A stretch of DNA of 6,874 nt from the NCBI GenBank assembly GCA_022701965.1, contig JAKONL010000388.1, positions 1-6,874 on the forward strand, given 5' to 3'. The stretch comes from Burkholderiaceae bacterium (GTDB taxonomy: Bacteria; Pseudomonadota; Gammaproteobacteria; Burkholderiales; Burkholderiaceae). Position 1 is the stretch's first letter, and every line of letters begins with the position of its first letter. The notes under the pieces were generated by a model. The model was not told the origin of the DNA. It searched no databases and saw only the letters and a list, made by a program, of their open reading frames with translations. Positions 1 to 6,191 of this stretch are shown piece by piece. The position numbers were made by a program, and so were the translations under genes.

Positions 1-872
1 AAGGGCTGCTCCTGCAGGAACCAGGCGCCCAGCGACTGCACGTAGCCGGCCAGCGCGGCGGCGCGCTCGACCGTGAGCGGCGTGTCGAAGACGCGGATCT
101 CGATGGTGCCGAACTCGGGCTTGGGCCGGATGTCCCAGTAGAAGTCCTTCATGCTGGTGACCACGCCGGTGCGGGTCATGCGCTCGAAGTAGTTGCCGAA
201 CTCGTCCCAGCTGAGCGTGAACGGCGCCCGGCCCGACAGCGGAAAGGCGAACACCGAATTCAGCCGCGCCGAGTCGAACTGCGTGTCCTGCCCCTGCACG
301 TAGGGGCTGGAGGCCGACAGCGCGATGAAGTGCGGGATGTAGCGCGACATGCGGTGCAGCATCAGGAGCGCCGCGTCGGCGTCGGGGCAGCCGATGTGCA
401 CGTGCTGGCCGAAGATGGTGAACTGCTTGCTCAGGTAGCCGTAGAGCTCGGAGAGCTGGCGAAAGCGCGGCTTGTCGTAGATGCGCTGCTCGTGCCACTG
501 CTGGAAGGCATGCGTGCCGCCGCCGAGCACGGCGATGTTGAGCTTGTCGGCGCTCCTGACCAGCGCATCGCGGATCGGCACGAGCTGGTCGATCACGTCC
601 TGCGTCGAATGGCAGACGTCGGTCGAGATCTCGATCATGCTGGACGTCATCTCGGGCACGACGCTGCCGGGCAGCTTCGTCTCGGCCATGAGGCGCAGCA
701 TGTCCTCGGCATAGGGCGCGAGATCGTAGTCGTGGGTGTTGACGAGCTGCAGCTCCAGCTCGACGCCGAGCGACAGCGCGCGCGAATTGCGGAACGGCTC
801 CAGCGCGACCGTACGGTCGCTGCGCGCCGGCAGGGGCCGCGCGTGGGGGGCGTCGAGGGGTTCGGTGCTCAT
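1..872 (-). CDS. YbdK-type carboxylate-amine ligase (GCS2 family), partial
   Basis: Carboxylate-amine ligase of the glutamate-cysteine ligase type 2 family. E. coli YbdK joins glutamate and cysteine weakly with ATP, and the true substrate of most members is unknown. The ATG is at 872-870 and the gene leaves the window after 290 codons; E. coli YbdK has 372 residues, so roughly the last fifth to quarter is missing. Visible family motifs are [10 protein letters not shown] (36-45), EISTDV (81-86), [10 protein letters not shown] (117-126), GQHVHIG (155-161), SASSPYVQG (186-194) and [19 protein letters not shown] (247-265). The conserved Glu, His and Arg of these motifs line the ATP/metal site in the family. 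Residues 1-30 are a low-conservation lead. The start lies 7 bases after the antiporter stop with no clear Shine-Dalgarno, so translational coupling is likely. The frame stays open upstream without an in-frame ATG nearby. The family call is firm; the substrate is not. Confidence 0.93.
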   Translation of the reverse strand, partial: MSTEPLDAPHARPLPARSDRTVALEPFRNSRALSLGVELELQLVNTHDYDLAPYAEDMLRLMAETKLPGSVVPEMTSSMIEISTDVCHSTQDVIDQLVPIRDALVRSADKLNIAVLGGGTHAFQQWHEQRIYDKPRFRQLSELYGYLSKQFTIFGQHVHIGCPDADAALLMLHRMSRYIPHFIALSASSPYVQGQDTQFDSARLNSVFAFPLSGRAPFTLSWDEFGNYFERMTRTGVVTSMKDFYWDIRPKPEFGTIEIRVFDTPLTVERAAALAGYVQSLGAWFLQEQP

Positions 873-879
873 GGCGAGA

Positions 880-2160
880 TCATCGCTGCGTGTCTTCGGC
901 CTGCTGCACCATGCCGCGGAAGGCCTCCGGCGTCCAGCGCCGCGAGCTCTCGCCCGAGAGGTGGATCGCCACCGTCGCCAGCACCGCGCCCACGATCTCC
1001 ATCAGCAGGATCGCCGGCAGCGCGATCTGCGTGATCATCGCGCCCAGCAGCGGCGAGGCGGTCGCGAAGTTCGACGCGATCAGCAGCGCGATCGACGACA
1101 GCGGCGTCATCGTGCAGCCGACCCACAGGGCCTGCTTCCAGCTCGCGCCGCTGCCCGGGTTGGCGATGGCGACGCCGGCGATCTTGGCCACGGCGCGCAC
1201 GCCGATCATCGCCAGCACCGTGCCCGCGACCGGCAGGCTCCAGTCGCCCTGCGCGGCGACGATCGACACCAGCACGAACATCAGCATGGTGAGCAGCGAG
1301 GCGGCGGTGCCGAGCTGCCGTGACCAGGCCCAGGGCCGTGGGTTGAGCTGCTTGAGCAGCACGCCGCCGATCAGTGCCGCGAGCGCGGCCGAACCGCCGA
1401 AGTGCGCCGCCAGCGCGGCACCGGCGCCGATGATGGCCAGCAGCAGGATCGAGGTGTTCTCGCTGGTCGGGCTCATCACCCTGAGCGCGGAGCGCAGCGC
1501 CAGCGCCATCACCGCGCCCACCACGAACGACAGCCCCAGCACCACCAGCACCGGATACAGCCGGGTCATGAGCCCGGCCGGGCCGCGTTCGAGCAGGCCG
1601 GCCTGCGCATAGCCGAGCGCGAGCGCATAGAAGGTGTTGAGCGTGGCGAGCGTCATCGCGCGCTCGGTCACCGGGCCGGAGGCGCGGGTGTCCATGATCA
1701 CGCGGCTGAGCACGGCCGGGGAGGCGACGATGGCCATCAGCGCGATCGGGTTGGCCACCGGGTCGGGCACGCCCAGCCCGTGCAGCGTCCAGAACACGCC
1801 GAAGTAGGTCAGCGCGGATTCGAGCAGGCTCTGCAGCAGCACGCGCGGGTTGTGGTGAAACCAGCGCAGCGGCAGTCGCCCGCCGGCCTCGAACAGCACG
1901 ATCGCCACGCCGAGCTCCAGCAGGAACAGCGGAATGCCCTGCAGCGGCCAGAGCGCGCCCTCGAAGCCGGCCAGCCCGACGACCGTGCCCACGATCGAGT
2001 AGCCGACCACCTTGGGCAGGCCCGTGTAGCGCTGCACCAGGTGCCCCGACGCAGCGGCCGCCGCGAGCAGCAGCGACCACAGCACCGTCGGCAGGCCAGC
2101 CGAGGGACGGATCCATTCGGACCAGAAGCCCAGCAGGTCGGCGGGAAGGAGGGAAGTCAT
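880..2160 (-). CDS. Kef/CPA2-like cation:proton antiporter (membrane domain only)
   Basis: Inner-membrane cation:proton exchanger of the Na_H_Exchanger fold, 426 residues, with about 11-13 hydrophobic segments between residues 25 and 401. Recognisable family stretches are [19 protein letters not shown] (80-98), [12 protein letters not shown] (143-154), [18 protein letters not shown] (255-272), and [12 protein letters not shown] (322-333), whose basic residues are typical of the penultimate segments. It stops soon after the last helix, with about 25 hydrophilic residues (402-426) and no TrkA-N/RCK domain, unlike KefB/KefC. One oddity: where the exchangers carry an Asp in the unwound core helix (ND, DD or QD), this protein has Asn175-Thr176 in [10 protein letters not shown]. 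The ion specificity cannot be read. It sits between apaG and the YbdK-like gene, the same orientation and tight spacing indicating one operon. The start ATG at 2160 has no clear ribosome site; a small hairpin abuts it. Confidence 0.88.
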   Translation of the reverse strand: MTSLLPADLLGFWSEWIRPSAGLPTVLWSLLLAAAAASGHLVQRYTGLPKVVGYSIVGTVVGLAGFEGALWPLQGIPLFLLELGVAIVLFEAGGRLPLRWFHHNPRVLLQSLLESALTYFGVFWTLHGLGVPDPVANPIALMAIVASPAVLSRVIMDTRASGPVTERAMTLATLNTFYALALGYAQAGLLERGPAGLMTRLYPVLVVLGLSFVVGAVMALALRSALRVMSPTSENTSILLLAIIGAGAALAAHFGGSAALAALIGGVLLKQLNPRPWAWSRQLGTAASLLTMLMFVLVSIVAAQGDWSLPVAGTVLAMIGVRAVAKIAGVAIANPGSGASWKQALWVGCTMTPLSSIALLIASNFATASPLLGAMITQIALPAILLMEIVGAVLATVAIHLSGESSRRWTPEAFRGMVQQAEDTQR

Positions 2161-2174
2161 CGGGCGGGAGCCCG
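2161..2174 (-). other. GC hairpin abutting the antiporter start codon
   Basis: A perfect 5-bp stem (CGGGC/GCCCG) with a 4-base loop fills the bases just before the antiporter ATG, within the 21-base gap after the apaG stop (TAG at 2184-2182). It occupies the space where a Shine-Dalgarno would be expected and none is visible. There is no T-run, so it is not a standard terminator. It may tune translation by coupling to apaG. In DNA this GC-rich a 5-bp stem can also be chance. Confidence 0.3.
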
Positions 2175-2181
2175 CGCCGTG

Positions 2182-2583
2182 CTAATGGAGCACGCGCGGG
2201 GACGACGATTGCGCGCCGTGGGCATCGGCCTCGAGCACGAAGAGCGGCACCGGCACGTCGAAGCGCGCGCCGAGCTCGTCGACGACGAGGAAGCTGCCGT
2301 GCATGCTGCCGCTGGACGCCTGCAGCCGGCAGCCGCTGGTGTAGCGGAAGGATTCGCCCGGCGCGAGCAGCGGCTGCTGGCCGATCACCCCGAGCCCCTT
2401 GACTTCCTGGGTATGGCCCGAGGCGTCCTCGATCAGCCAGTGGCGCGCGATCAGCTGCGCCGCGACCTGGCCGACGTTGGTCACGGTGATGGTGTAGGCG
2501 AAGGTGAATATCTGCTGCCCGGGGGAGGACTGGTCTGCGAGGTAGCGGGGCTCTACCTGGACGCTCATGGGGCTCTGGGACAT
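2182..2583 (-). CDS. apaG: ApaG/CorD protein (Co2+/Mg2+ efflux-associated)
   Basis: Single-domain ApaG protein, 133 residues against 125 in E. coli, with a fibronectin-III-like beta fold. In enterobacteria the locus (corD) affects cobalt resistance and magnesium efflux; the biochemical role is unsettled. Typical family stretches are VQVEPRYLADQSSPGQQIF (8-26), FAYTITVTNVG (28-38), AQLIARHWLIEDASG (42-56), the GxGxxG segment GLGVIGQQPLLAPGE (63-77), YTSGCRLQASSGSMHGSF (81-98), and the C-terminal SPRVLH (128-133). The ATG at 2583 is chosen because an AGGA lies 7 bases upstream; a second ATG five codons in (2568) has no such site. It is the first gene of the minus-strand operon and diverges from rpe with 37 bases between the start codons, an adjacency I recall as common in Burkholderiales. 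Confidence 0.96.
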   Translation of the reverse strand: MSQSPMSVQVEPRYLADQSSPGQQIFTFAYTITVTNVGQVAAQLIARHWLIEDASGHTQEVKGLGVIGQQPLLAPGESFRYTSGCRLQASSGSMHGSFLVVDELGARFDVPVPLFVLEADAHGAQSSSPRVLH

Positions 2584-2604
2584 CCGGTCATCCTAACCCG
2601 CCGC

Positions 2605-2613
2605 TGCGACAAT
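2605..2613 (+). promoter_or_regulatory. extended -10-like element for rpe
   Basis: TGCGACAAT fits an extended -10 (TGn plus a hexamer with 4 of 6 matches to TATAAT). It lies 7 bases before the rpe ATG, so initiation at the usual 6-8 bases downstream would start the RNA at or within a base or two of the start codon, giving a leaderless or near-leaderless message. No good -35 is seen 17 bases upstream, and no strong Shine-Dalgarno precedes the ATG, which agrees with that reading. This is sequence inference only. Confidence 0.4.
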
Positions 2614-2620
2614 CCCGGGC

Positions 2621-3328
2621 ATGAGCAGCACTCCCACCTCTCCGCACACCTACCGCATCGCCCCATCCATCCTTTCGGCCGACTTCGCCCGCCTGGGCGC
2701 CGAGGTGGCCGACGTGATCGCCGCCGGGGCGGACTGGATCCATTTCGACGTGATGGACAACCACTACGTCCCCAACCTGAGCTTCGGCCCGATGGTCTGC
2801 CAGGCGCTCAGGCCGCATGCGAAGAAGCCCGACGGCACGCCGGTGCCGATCGACGTGCATCTCATGATCCAGCCGGTCGACGCGCTGGCCGCCGCGTTCG
2901 CCAAGGCCGGCGCCGACTACATCAGCTTCCATCCCGACGCCTCGCCCCACGTGCACCGCAGCATCCAGGCGATCCGCGCGGCCGGCTGCCGGCCGGGGCT
3001 GGTCTTCAATCCGGGCGCGGGGCTGGAGGCGCTCGACTGGGCCATCGACGACATCGACCTGATCCTGATCATGAGCGTCAACCCCGGCTTCGGCGGCCAG
3101 AGCTTCATCGATTCGGCGCTGCGCAAGATCGAGCTCGCCCGCCGGCGCATCGAGCAGTCCGGGCGCGACATCCGGCTCGAAGTCGACGGCGGCATCAAGG
3201 GCGAGAACATCGCGCGGGTCGCCGCGGCGGGCGCGGACACGTTCGTGGCGGGAAGCGCGATCTTCGGTACCGGCGACTACGCGGGCGTCATCGCCGACAT
3301 GCGCAGGCAGCTCTCCCCGGCCGCCTGA
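2621..3328 (+). CDS. rpe: ribulose-phosphate 3-epimerase
   Basis: Cytosolic TIM-barrel enzyme that interconverts D-ribulose 5-phosphate and D-xylulose 5-phosphate in the pentose phosphate pathway, and in the Calvin cycle where present. It has 235 residues, close to the family's usual 220-230. The motifs run in order: [16 protein letters not shown] (11-26) with substrate-contacting Ser16, [17 protein letters not shown] (41-57) with metal ligands His41 and Asp43, DVHLM (78-82) with His80, LVFNPG (127-132), [11 protein letters not shown] (152-162), VDGGIK (188-193) with catalytic Asp189, and the phosphate-binding [13 protein letters not shown] (204-216). All active-site residues are present. The stretch before DVHLM (about 64-77) is slightly longer than in E. 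coli. The ATG at 2621 lacks a clear ribosome site; see the -10-like element at 2605. In many betaproteobacteria rpe is followed by gph and trpE, but here it is followed by an unrelated regulator and transporter. Confidence 0.98.
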   Translation: MSSTPTSPHTYRIAPSILSADFARLGAEVADVIAAGADWIHFDVMDNHYVPNLSFGPMVCQALRPHAKKPDGTPVPIDVHLMIQPVDALAAAFAKAGADYISFHPDASPHVHRSIQAIRAAGCRPGLVFNPGAGLEALDWAIDDIDLILIMSVNPGFGGQSFIDSALRKIELARRRIEQSGRDIRLEVDGGIKGENIARVAAAGADTFVAGSAIFGTGDYAGVIADMRRQLSPAA

Positions 3329-3333
3329 ACCCG

Positions 3334-3349
3334 GGCGGGACGGCCCGCC
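3334..3349 (+). terminator. GC hairpin after rpe, possible terminator
   Basis: A 6-bp stem GGCGGG/CCCGCC with loop ACGG begins 5 bases after the rpe stop. No T-run follows, so it does not meet the usual intrinsic terminator pattern. It could still slow polymerase, stabilise the rpe 3' end, or insulate rpe from the next promoter. A smaller GTGC/GCAC stem follows at 3351-3364. Confidence 0.25.
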
Positions 3350-3371
3350 GGTGCGGGTCTGCACGGATGGG

Positions 3372-3388
3372 CTGGCACGAAGTCTGCG
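3372..3388 (+). promoter_or_regulatory. candidate sigma-54 (-24/-12) promoter
   Basis: CTGGCACG, then four bases, then CTGCG. The -24 block is a full match to the RpoN consensus YTGGCACG. The -12 block differs from TTGCW at its first and last positions. The essential GG and GC are exactly 10 bases apart. If C3387 is -12, transcription would begin near 3399, inside the first arm of the inverted repeat and about 21 bases before the regulator ATG. Sigma-54 control fits nitrogen-source uptake genes, but I see no convincing activator (NtrC-type) site upstream, which would lie inside rpe. Confidence 0.42.
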
Positions 3389-3420
3389 TGTGAAATTTAC
3401 ACATGGGTGCAAATTTCACA
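3389..3420. promoter_or_regulatory. inverted-repeat operator before the HTH-cupin regulator
   Basis: Arms TGTGAAATTTACAC (3389-3402) and GTGCAAATTTCACA (3407-3420) are inverted copies matching at 13 of 14 positions, separated by ATGG. Each arm holds an AAATTT core between GTG and CAC, so each is itself nearly symmetric, as expected for two dimers or a tetramer side by side. The element is AT-rich in very GC-rich surroundings and its last base is the first base of the regulator's start codon. The position suggests an autoregulatory operator of the downstream HTH protein controlling the whole transport/oxidase operon. The protein-site assignment is inference. Confidence 0.72.
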
Positions 3421-4013
3421 TGATTCCGTCGCCGGTCCATTCGGTCATCGACCTGTGGCTGGGCGAGCAGCTGCGGCATCGCCGCAAGGCGCTCGGGCAA
3501 TCGCTGCAGCAGGTGGCGCAGGCCTGCGGCATCTCGGTGAGCCTCCTGAGCCAGATCGAGCGCGGACTGCGCTCGATCTCCATGCGCACGCTCGGTGCGC
3601 TCGCCTCGCACCTGGGCATGCCGGTCGAGACCCTGGTGCGCAACGTCCATGTCGGCGACGAGAACCCGCAGGGCCGGGTGATGCGCGCGGGCACCCATCC
3701 CTGCGTCGATCTCGCCGCCAAGGGCATCCAGAAGGAAAACCTGACACCGGCCGTCGCCACCGGCGCCGTGCAGCTCTATCGCGCCGTCGTGGCGCCCGGC
3801 GGGTCGACCGGCGACGAGCTCTTCTCGACCGTGCCCAACGAGCAGGTCGGCCTCGTCGTGAGCGGACAGCTCGAACTTTTCATCGACGACCAGCTGCTGC
3901 TGCTGGGCGCGGGCGACAGCTTCTGCTACCAGGGCACGACGCCGCGCCGCTGGCGCAATCCCGGCCCCACCCCGACCACGCTGGTCTGGGGCATCGCCTA
4001 CACGTCGGACTGA
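3420..4013 (+). CDS. PuuR-like XRE-family HTH-cupin transcriptional regulator
   Basis: DNA-binding regulator of 197 residues with the two-domain layout of E. coli PuuR (185 residues). An XRE/Cro-type HTH lies at about 15-70 (GEQLRHRRKALGQSLQQVAQ, then GISVSLLSQIERG at 37-49 with the recognition helix). A C-terminal cupin effector domain lies at about 115-192 (VVSGQLELFIDDQLLLLGAGDSF region, then TPRRWRNPG at 174-182). The usual cupin histidine near the second motif is replaced (PRRW), so ligand rather than metal binding is likely. The frame is open back to a GTG at 3351, but the ATG at 3420 is preferred: it gives the family's normal N-terminus, and the earlier start would place the inverted repeat inside the gene. 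Its ribosome site is weak (GGGTG at 3405-3409). It lies 37 bases before the binding-protein gene with no terminator between, so it probably heads and represses this operon. The effector is unknown; an amine or amino acid is suggested by its neighbours. Confidence 0.88.
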   Translation: MIPSPVHSVIDLWLGEQLRHRRKALGQSLQQVAQACGISVSLLSQIERGLRSISMRTLGALASHLGMPVETLVRNVHVGDENPQGRVMRAGTHPCVDLAAKGIQKENLTPAVATGAVQLYRAVVAPGGSTGDELFSTVPNEQVGLVVSGQLELFIDDQLLLLGAGDSFCYQGTTPRRWRNPGPTPTTLVWGIAYTSD

Positions 4014-4035
4014 CCGGCCCACCGTTTTTCATCCC

Positions 4036-4041
4036 AAGGAG
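4036..4041 (+). promoter_or_regulatory. strong ribosome binding site of the binding-protein gene
   Basis: AAGGAG lies 9 bases before the ATG at 4051. It is the strongest Shine-Dalgarno in the window, which fits the need for binding protein in excess over the membrane components. Confidence 0.75.
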
Positions 4042-4050
4042 TGCAACTTC

Positions 4051-4803
4051 ATGAAGCTATCGAACCTTCTCTCTTCCCTGGTCGCCGTGCTGGCGCTGAC
4101 GGTGTGCGCGGCGGCGCCGGCCCAGACGGTCGTCAAGGTCGGCGCGACGCCCACCGGCATTCCCTTCACCTTCCTCGACACCAAGTCCAACACGATCGAC
4201 GGGATGATGGTCGACGTGATCAAGGCGGTCGGCAAGGAGGCGGGCTTCGAGGTGCAGGTCGAGGCCATGCCGTTCTCCACGCTCATCAGCTCGCTGACCT
4301 CCAAGCGCATCGACGTCATCTCCGCGGCGATGTTCATCACGGCGCCGCGCCAGGAGATCATCGATTTCTCCGAGCCGCTCTACAGCTACGGCGAGGGCTT
4401 GGTGATGTCGAAGAAGGACGCCACGCCCTACACCAGCTTCGCCGAGCTCAAGGGCAAGCGCGTGGGCGCGCAGGTCGGGACCTCGTTCGTGGCGGCGCTG
4501 CAGAAGAGCGGCCTCTTCGGCGAAGTGCGCCTCTACGACACCGGACAGGACATGCTGCGCGACACCAACGCCGACCGCATCGATGCCGTCTTCCTCGATG
4601 CGCCCATCGCCGCCTACATGATCAGCCAGGGCAACTTCCCCAACCTGCAGCTGGTCAAGAGCTACAAGCCCACGGTGGTCGGCAACGTCGGCATCGCCAC
4701 GCGCAAGGGCGAGACCGAGCTGATGACGAAGATCAACGCGGCGCTCGCCAAGCTCAAGGCCAACGGCGGGCTGGACGCGATCAACAAGAAGTGGGGCCTC
4801 TGA
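4051..4803 (+). CDS. periplasmic substrate-binding protein of a polar amino acid ABC transporter
   Basis: Family-3 solute-binding protein (SBP_bac_3), 250 residues, delivering substrate to the permease encoded next. A Sec signal peptide is visible: Lys2, hydrophobic core 6-18, and a likely signal peptidase I cut after APA (Ala24). A cysteine at 19 is not in a lipobox. The mature protein has two lobes: [10 protein letters not shown] (32-41), [20 protein letters not shown] (49-68), [18 protein letters not shown] (84-101), [12 protein letters not shown] (103-114), [12 protein letters not shown] (135-146), and [13 protein letters not shown] (178-190). By family knowledge Arg100 would grip the substrate alpha-carboxylate and Asp183 the alpha-amino group. 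Both being present argues for an amino acid-type ligand rather than a simple diamine. Specificity cannot be read further. The stop codon is directly followed, in the same frame, by the start of the permease. Confidence 0.94.
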   Translation: MKLSNLLSSLVAVLALTVCAAAPAQTVVKVGATPTGIPFTFLDTKSNTIDGMMVDVIKAVGKEAGFEVQVEAMPFSTLISSLTSKRIDVISAAMFITAPRQEIIDFSEPLYSYGEGLVMSKKDATPYTSFAELKGKRVGAQVGTSFVAALQKSGLFGEVRLYDTGQDMLRDTNADRIDAVFLDAPIAAYMISQGNFPNLQLVKSYKPTVVGNVGIATRKGETELMTKINAALAKLKANGGLDAINKKWGL

Positions 4804-5463
4804 TTGGCCGCGGCCTCGTTCGTCGACAACGCGGTCGAGTTCCTGCCGATCCTGCTGCAGGGCGCCAAGCTCACGGTGCTGGTGACGCTGGGTGCGCTGG
4901 TGCTGTCGACCGCGCTCGGGCTGGTGTGGGCCGTCATGCGCGTGTCGGGCATCAGGGTGCTGATGTGGATCAGCGCGGCGGTCGTCAACGTGCTGCGCGG
5001 CATCCCGATCATCGTGCTGCTGTTCTACCTGTACTTCGTGCTGCCGGACCTCGGCATCTCGCTGTCGGCGATGCAGGCCGCGATCCTCGGGCTGGGCATC
5101 GCGTACTCGGCCTACCAGGCGGAGAACTTCCGCGCCGGCATCGAGGCCATCGACCCCGGCCAGATCGAGGCCGCGCAGTCGATGGGCATGGGCTGGTGGA
5201 TGACGATGCGGCGCGTGGTGCTGCCGCAGGCGGTGAAGATCGTGCTGCCGCCCTACGGCAACACCATGATGATGATGCTCAAGGACTCCTCGCAGGCATC
5301 GACCATCACGGTCGCCGAGCTCGCGCTGCAGGGCAAGCTGATCGCCACGTCCACCTTCCAGAACGCGACCGTGTTCAATCTCGTCGCACTGCTGTATCTC
5401 GCGATGTGCGTGCCGCTGATCCTCGCGGTGCGTCACCTCGAGAAGAAAGGCCGCAAGAAATGA
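4804..5463 (+). CDS. polar amino acid ABC transporter permease (HisM/GlnP type)
   Basis: Inner-membrane subunit of 219 residues with the HisMQ/GlnP-type transmembrane domain. Hydrophobic segments lie at about 20-45, 54-80, 88-107, 145-160 and 188-209. The cytoplasmic EAA coupling loop that docks the ATPase is clear: [20 protein letters not shown] (121-140) followed by [27 protein letters not shown] (65-78) and [14 protein letters not shown] (103-116) are typical of the family. The start must be the TTG at 4804 or something later, because the TGA of the preceding gene is the codon just before it in the same frame. The next in-frame ATG (near 4936) would remove the first membrane helix. Only one permease is seen, so the transporter would use a homodimer. 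The 3' end overlaps the ATPase gene by 4 bases (ATGA). Confidence 0.93.
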   Translation: MAAASFVDNAVEFLPILLQGAKLTVLVTLGALVLSTALGLVWAVMRVSGIRVLMWISAAVVNVLRGIPIIVLLFYLYFVLPDLGISLSAMQAAILGLGIAYSAYQAENFRAGIEAIDPGQIEAAQSMGMGWWMTMRRVVLPQAVKIVLPPYGNTMMMMLKDSSQASTITVAELALQGKLIATSTFQNATVFNLVALLYLAMCVPLILAVRHLEKKGRKK

Positions 5464-6191
5464 TCGAGATCCGCGGACTGCAGAAGTCGTACGGGACGCA
5501 CGCCGTCCTCCGGGGCATCGACGCGAGCGTCGCCCAGGGCGAGGTGGTGTGCATCGTCGGGCCCTCGGGCTCGGCCAAGTCGACCATCCTGCGCTGCATC
5601 AACGGCCTGGAGACGTACGAGGGCGGCACGATCGAGATCGACGGCCGTCCGGTCGACCGGCGGCTGGCGTCGATCAAGGCGATCCGCGCCGACGTCGCGA
5701 TGGTGTTCCAGCGCTTCAACCTGTTCCCGCACCGCACGGTGATCGAGAACGTGATGGAGGGCCCCGTGCACGTCAAGGGCGAGCCGCGCGCGGAGGCGCT
5801 CGCGCATGCGAAAGAACTGCTGGCATCGGTCGGGCTCGGCCACAAGGAGGACGCGCATCCGCCCGAACTCTCCGGCGGCCAGCAGCAGCGCGTGGCCATC
5901 GCACGGGCGCTGGCGATGCGGCCCAAGGCGATCCTGTTCGACGAGCCGACCTCGGCGCTCGATCCGGAGCTGGTGGGCGACGTGCTCGACGTGATGCGCC
6001 GGCTTGCCGAGTCGGGCATGACGATGGTGGTCGTCACGCACGAGATGCAGTTCGCGCGCGAGGTGGCCGACCGCGTGCTGTTCATCGACGGCGGCGTGAT
6101 CGTCGAGCAGGGCGTGGCGCGCGACGTGCTGGCGCGGCCGCAGAACCCGCGCACGCAGGACTTCCTGCGGCGCGTATTGCACCCGATGTGA
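5460..6191 (+). CDS. polar amino acid ABC transporter ATP-binding protein with altered Walker A
   Basis: Cytoplasmic ATPase of the GlnQ/HisP group, 243 residues, powering the permease encoded just upstream. Q-loop Gln84 in [11 protein letters not shown] (81-91), signature LSGGQQQR (137-144), Walker B AILFDEP (157-163) with Glu162, D-loop SALD (165-168) and H-loop His194 in VVTHEM (191-196) are all canonical. The Walker A motif is not: it reads GPSGSAKST (34-42), with Ala39 where the family has an essentially invariant Gly before Lys40. The codon is GCC (5574-5576), one base from Gly GGC. ATP binding may be weakened, or the base may be a sequencing error; otherwise the gene is intact. The ATG overlaps the permease stop (ATGA), with AAAGG upstream. 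The reading frame is open far upstream through the permease gene, but homology begins at this ATG. Confidence 0.95.
   Translation: MIEIRGLQKSYGTHAVLRGIDASVAQGEVVCIVGPSGSAKSTILRCINGLETYEGGTIEIDGRPVDRRLASIKAIRADVAMVFQRFNLFPHRTVIENVMEGPVHVKGEPRAEALAHAKELLASVGLGHKEDAHPPELSGGQQQRVAIARALAMRPKAILFDEPTSALDPELVGDVLDVMRRLAESGMTMVVVTHEMQFAREVADRVLFIDGGVIVEQGVARDVLARPQNPRTQDFLRRVLHPM

Noticed and set aside
3351..3364. GTGC-N6-GCAC as an NtrC-type activator site
   Set aside because: The half-sites are in the opposite order to the NtrC pattern (GCAC...GTGC). It is better read as a small stem after rpe.
1402..3393. Long plus-strand open frame of 663 codons across the antiporter, apaG and rpe
   Set aside because: Composition is dominated by Arg, His, Gln and Ala in low-complexity fashion and it overlaps three genes with clear family motifs. 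This is the usual open frame opposite or out of phase with GC-rich genes.
3351..3419. Earlier GTG start for the regulator at 3351
   Set aside because: It would add 23 residues with no family counterpart, has no ribosome site, and would place both the sigma-54-like element and the inverted repeat inside the coding region.
3396..3424. Sigma-70 promoter within the repeat (TTTACA with CATGAT 17 bases on)
   Set aside because: The transcript would start downstream of the preferred ATG, with no suitable later start codon before the HTH domain.
4014..4050. T-run (4025-4029) as a terminator between the regulator and the binding-protein gene
   Set aside because: No stem of useful length precedes the five T's, so read-through into the transporter genes is expected.
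4041..4053. Possible second operator copy before the binding-protein gene (GTGCAACTTCATG resembles GTGCAAATTTCACATG)
   Set aside because: The match needs gaps, there is no inverted partner, and the segment is explained by the ribosome site and start codon.
5266..5277. ATG trinucleotide repeat (four units) in the permease gene
   Set aside because: It encodes four Met in a membrane segment of a conserved family region; too short to treat as a phase-variable repeat.
4057..5436. Long antisense open frame opposite the binding protein and permease
   Set aside because: His/Asp/Arg-rich shadow translation with no domain; the sense strand encodes well-defined proteins.
4041..5459. Open frame upstream of the ATPase start, running through the binding-protein and permease genes
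   Set aside because: It is the out-of-phase frame of those two genes, with no recognisable motif. ATPase homology begins exactly at the ATG at 5460, which has the standard ATGA overlap.
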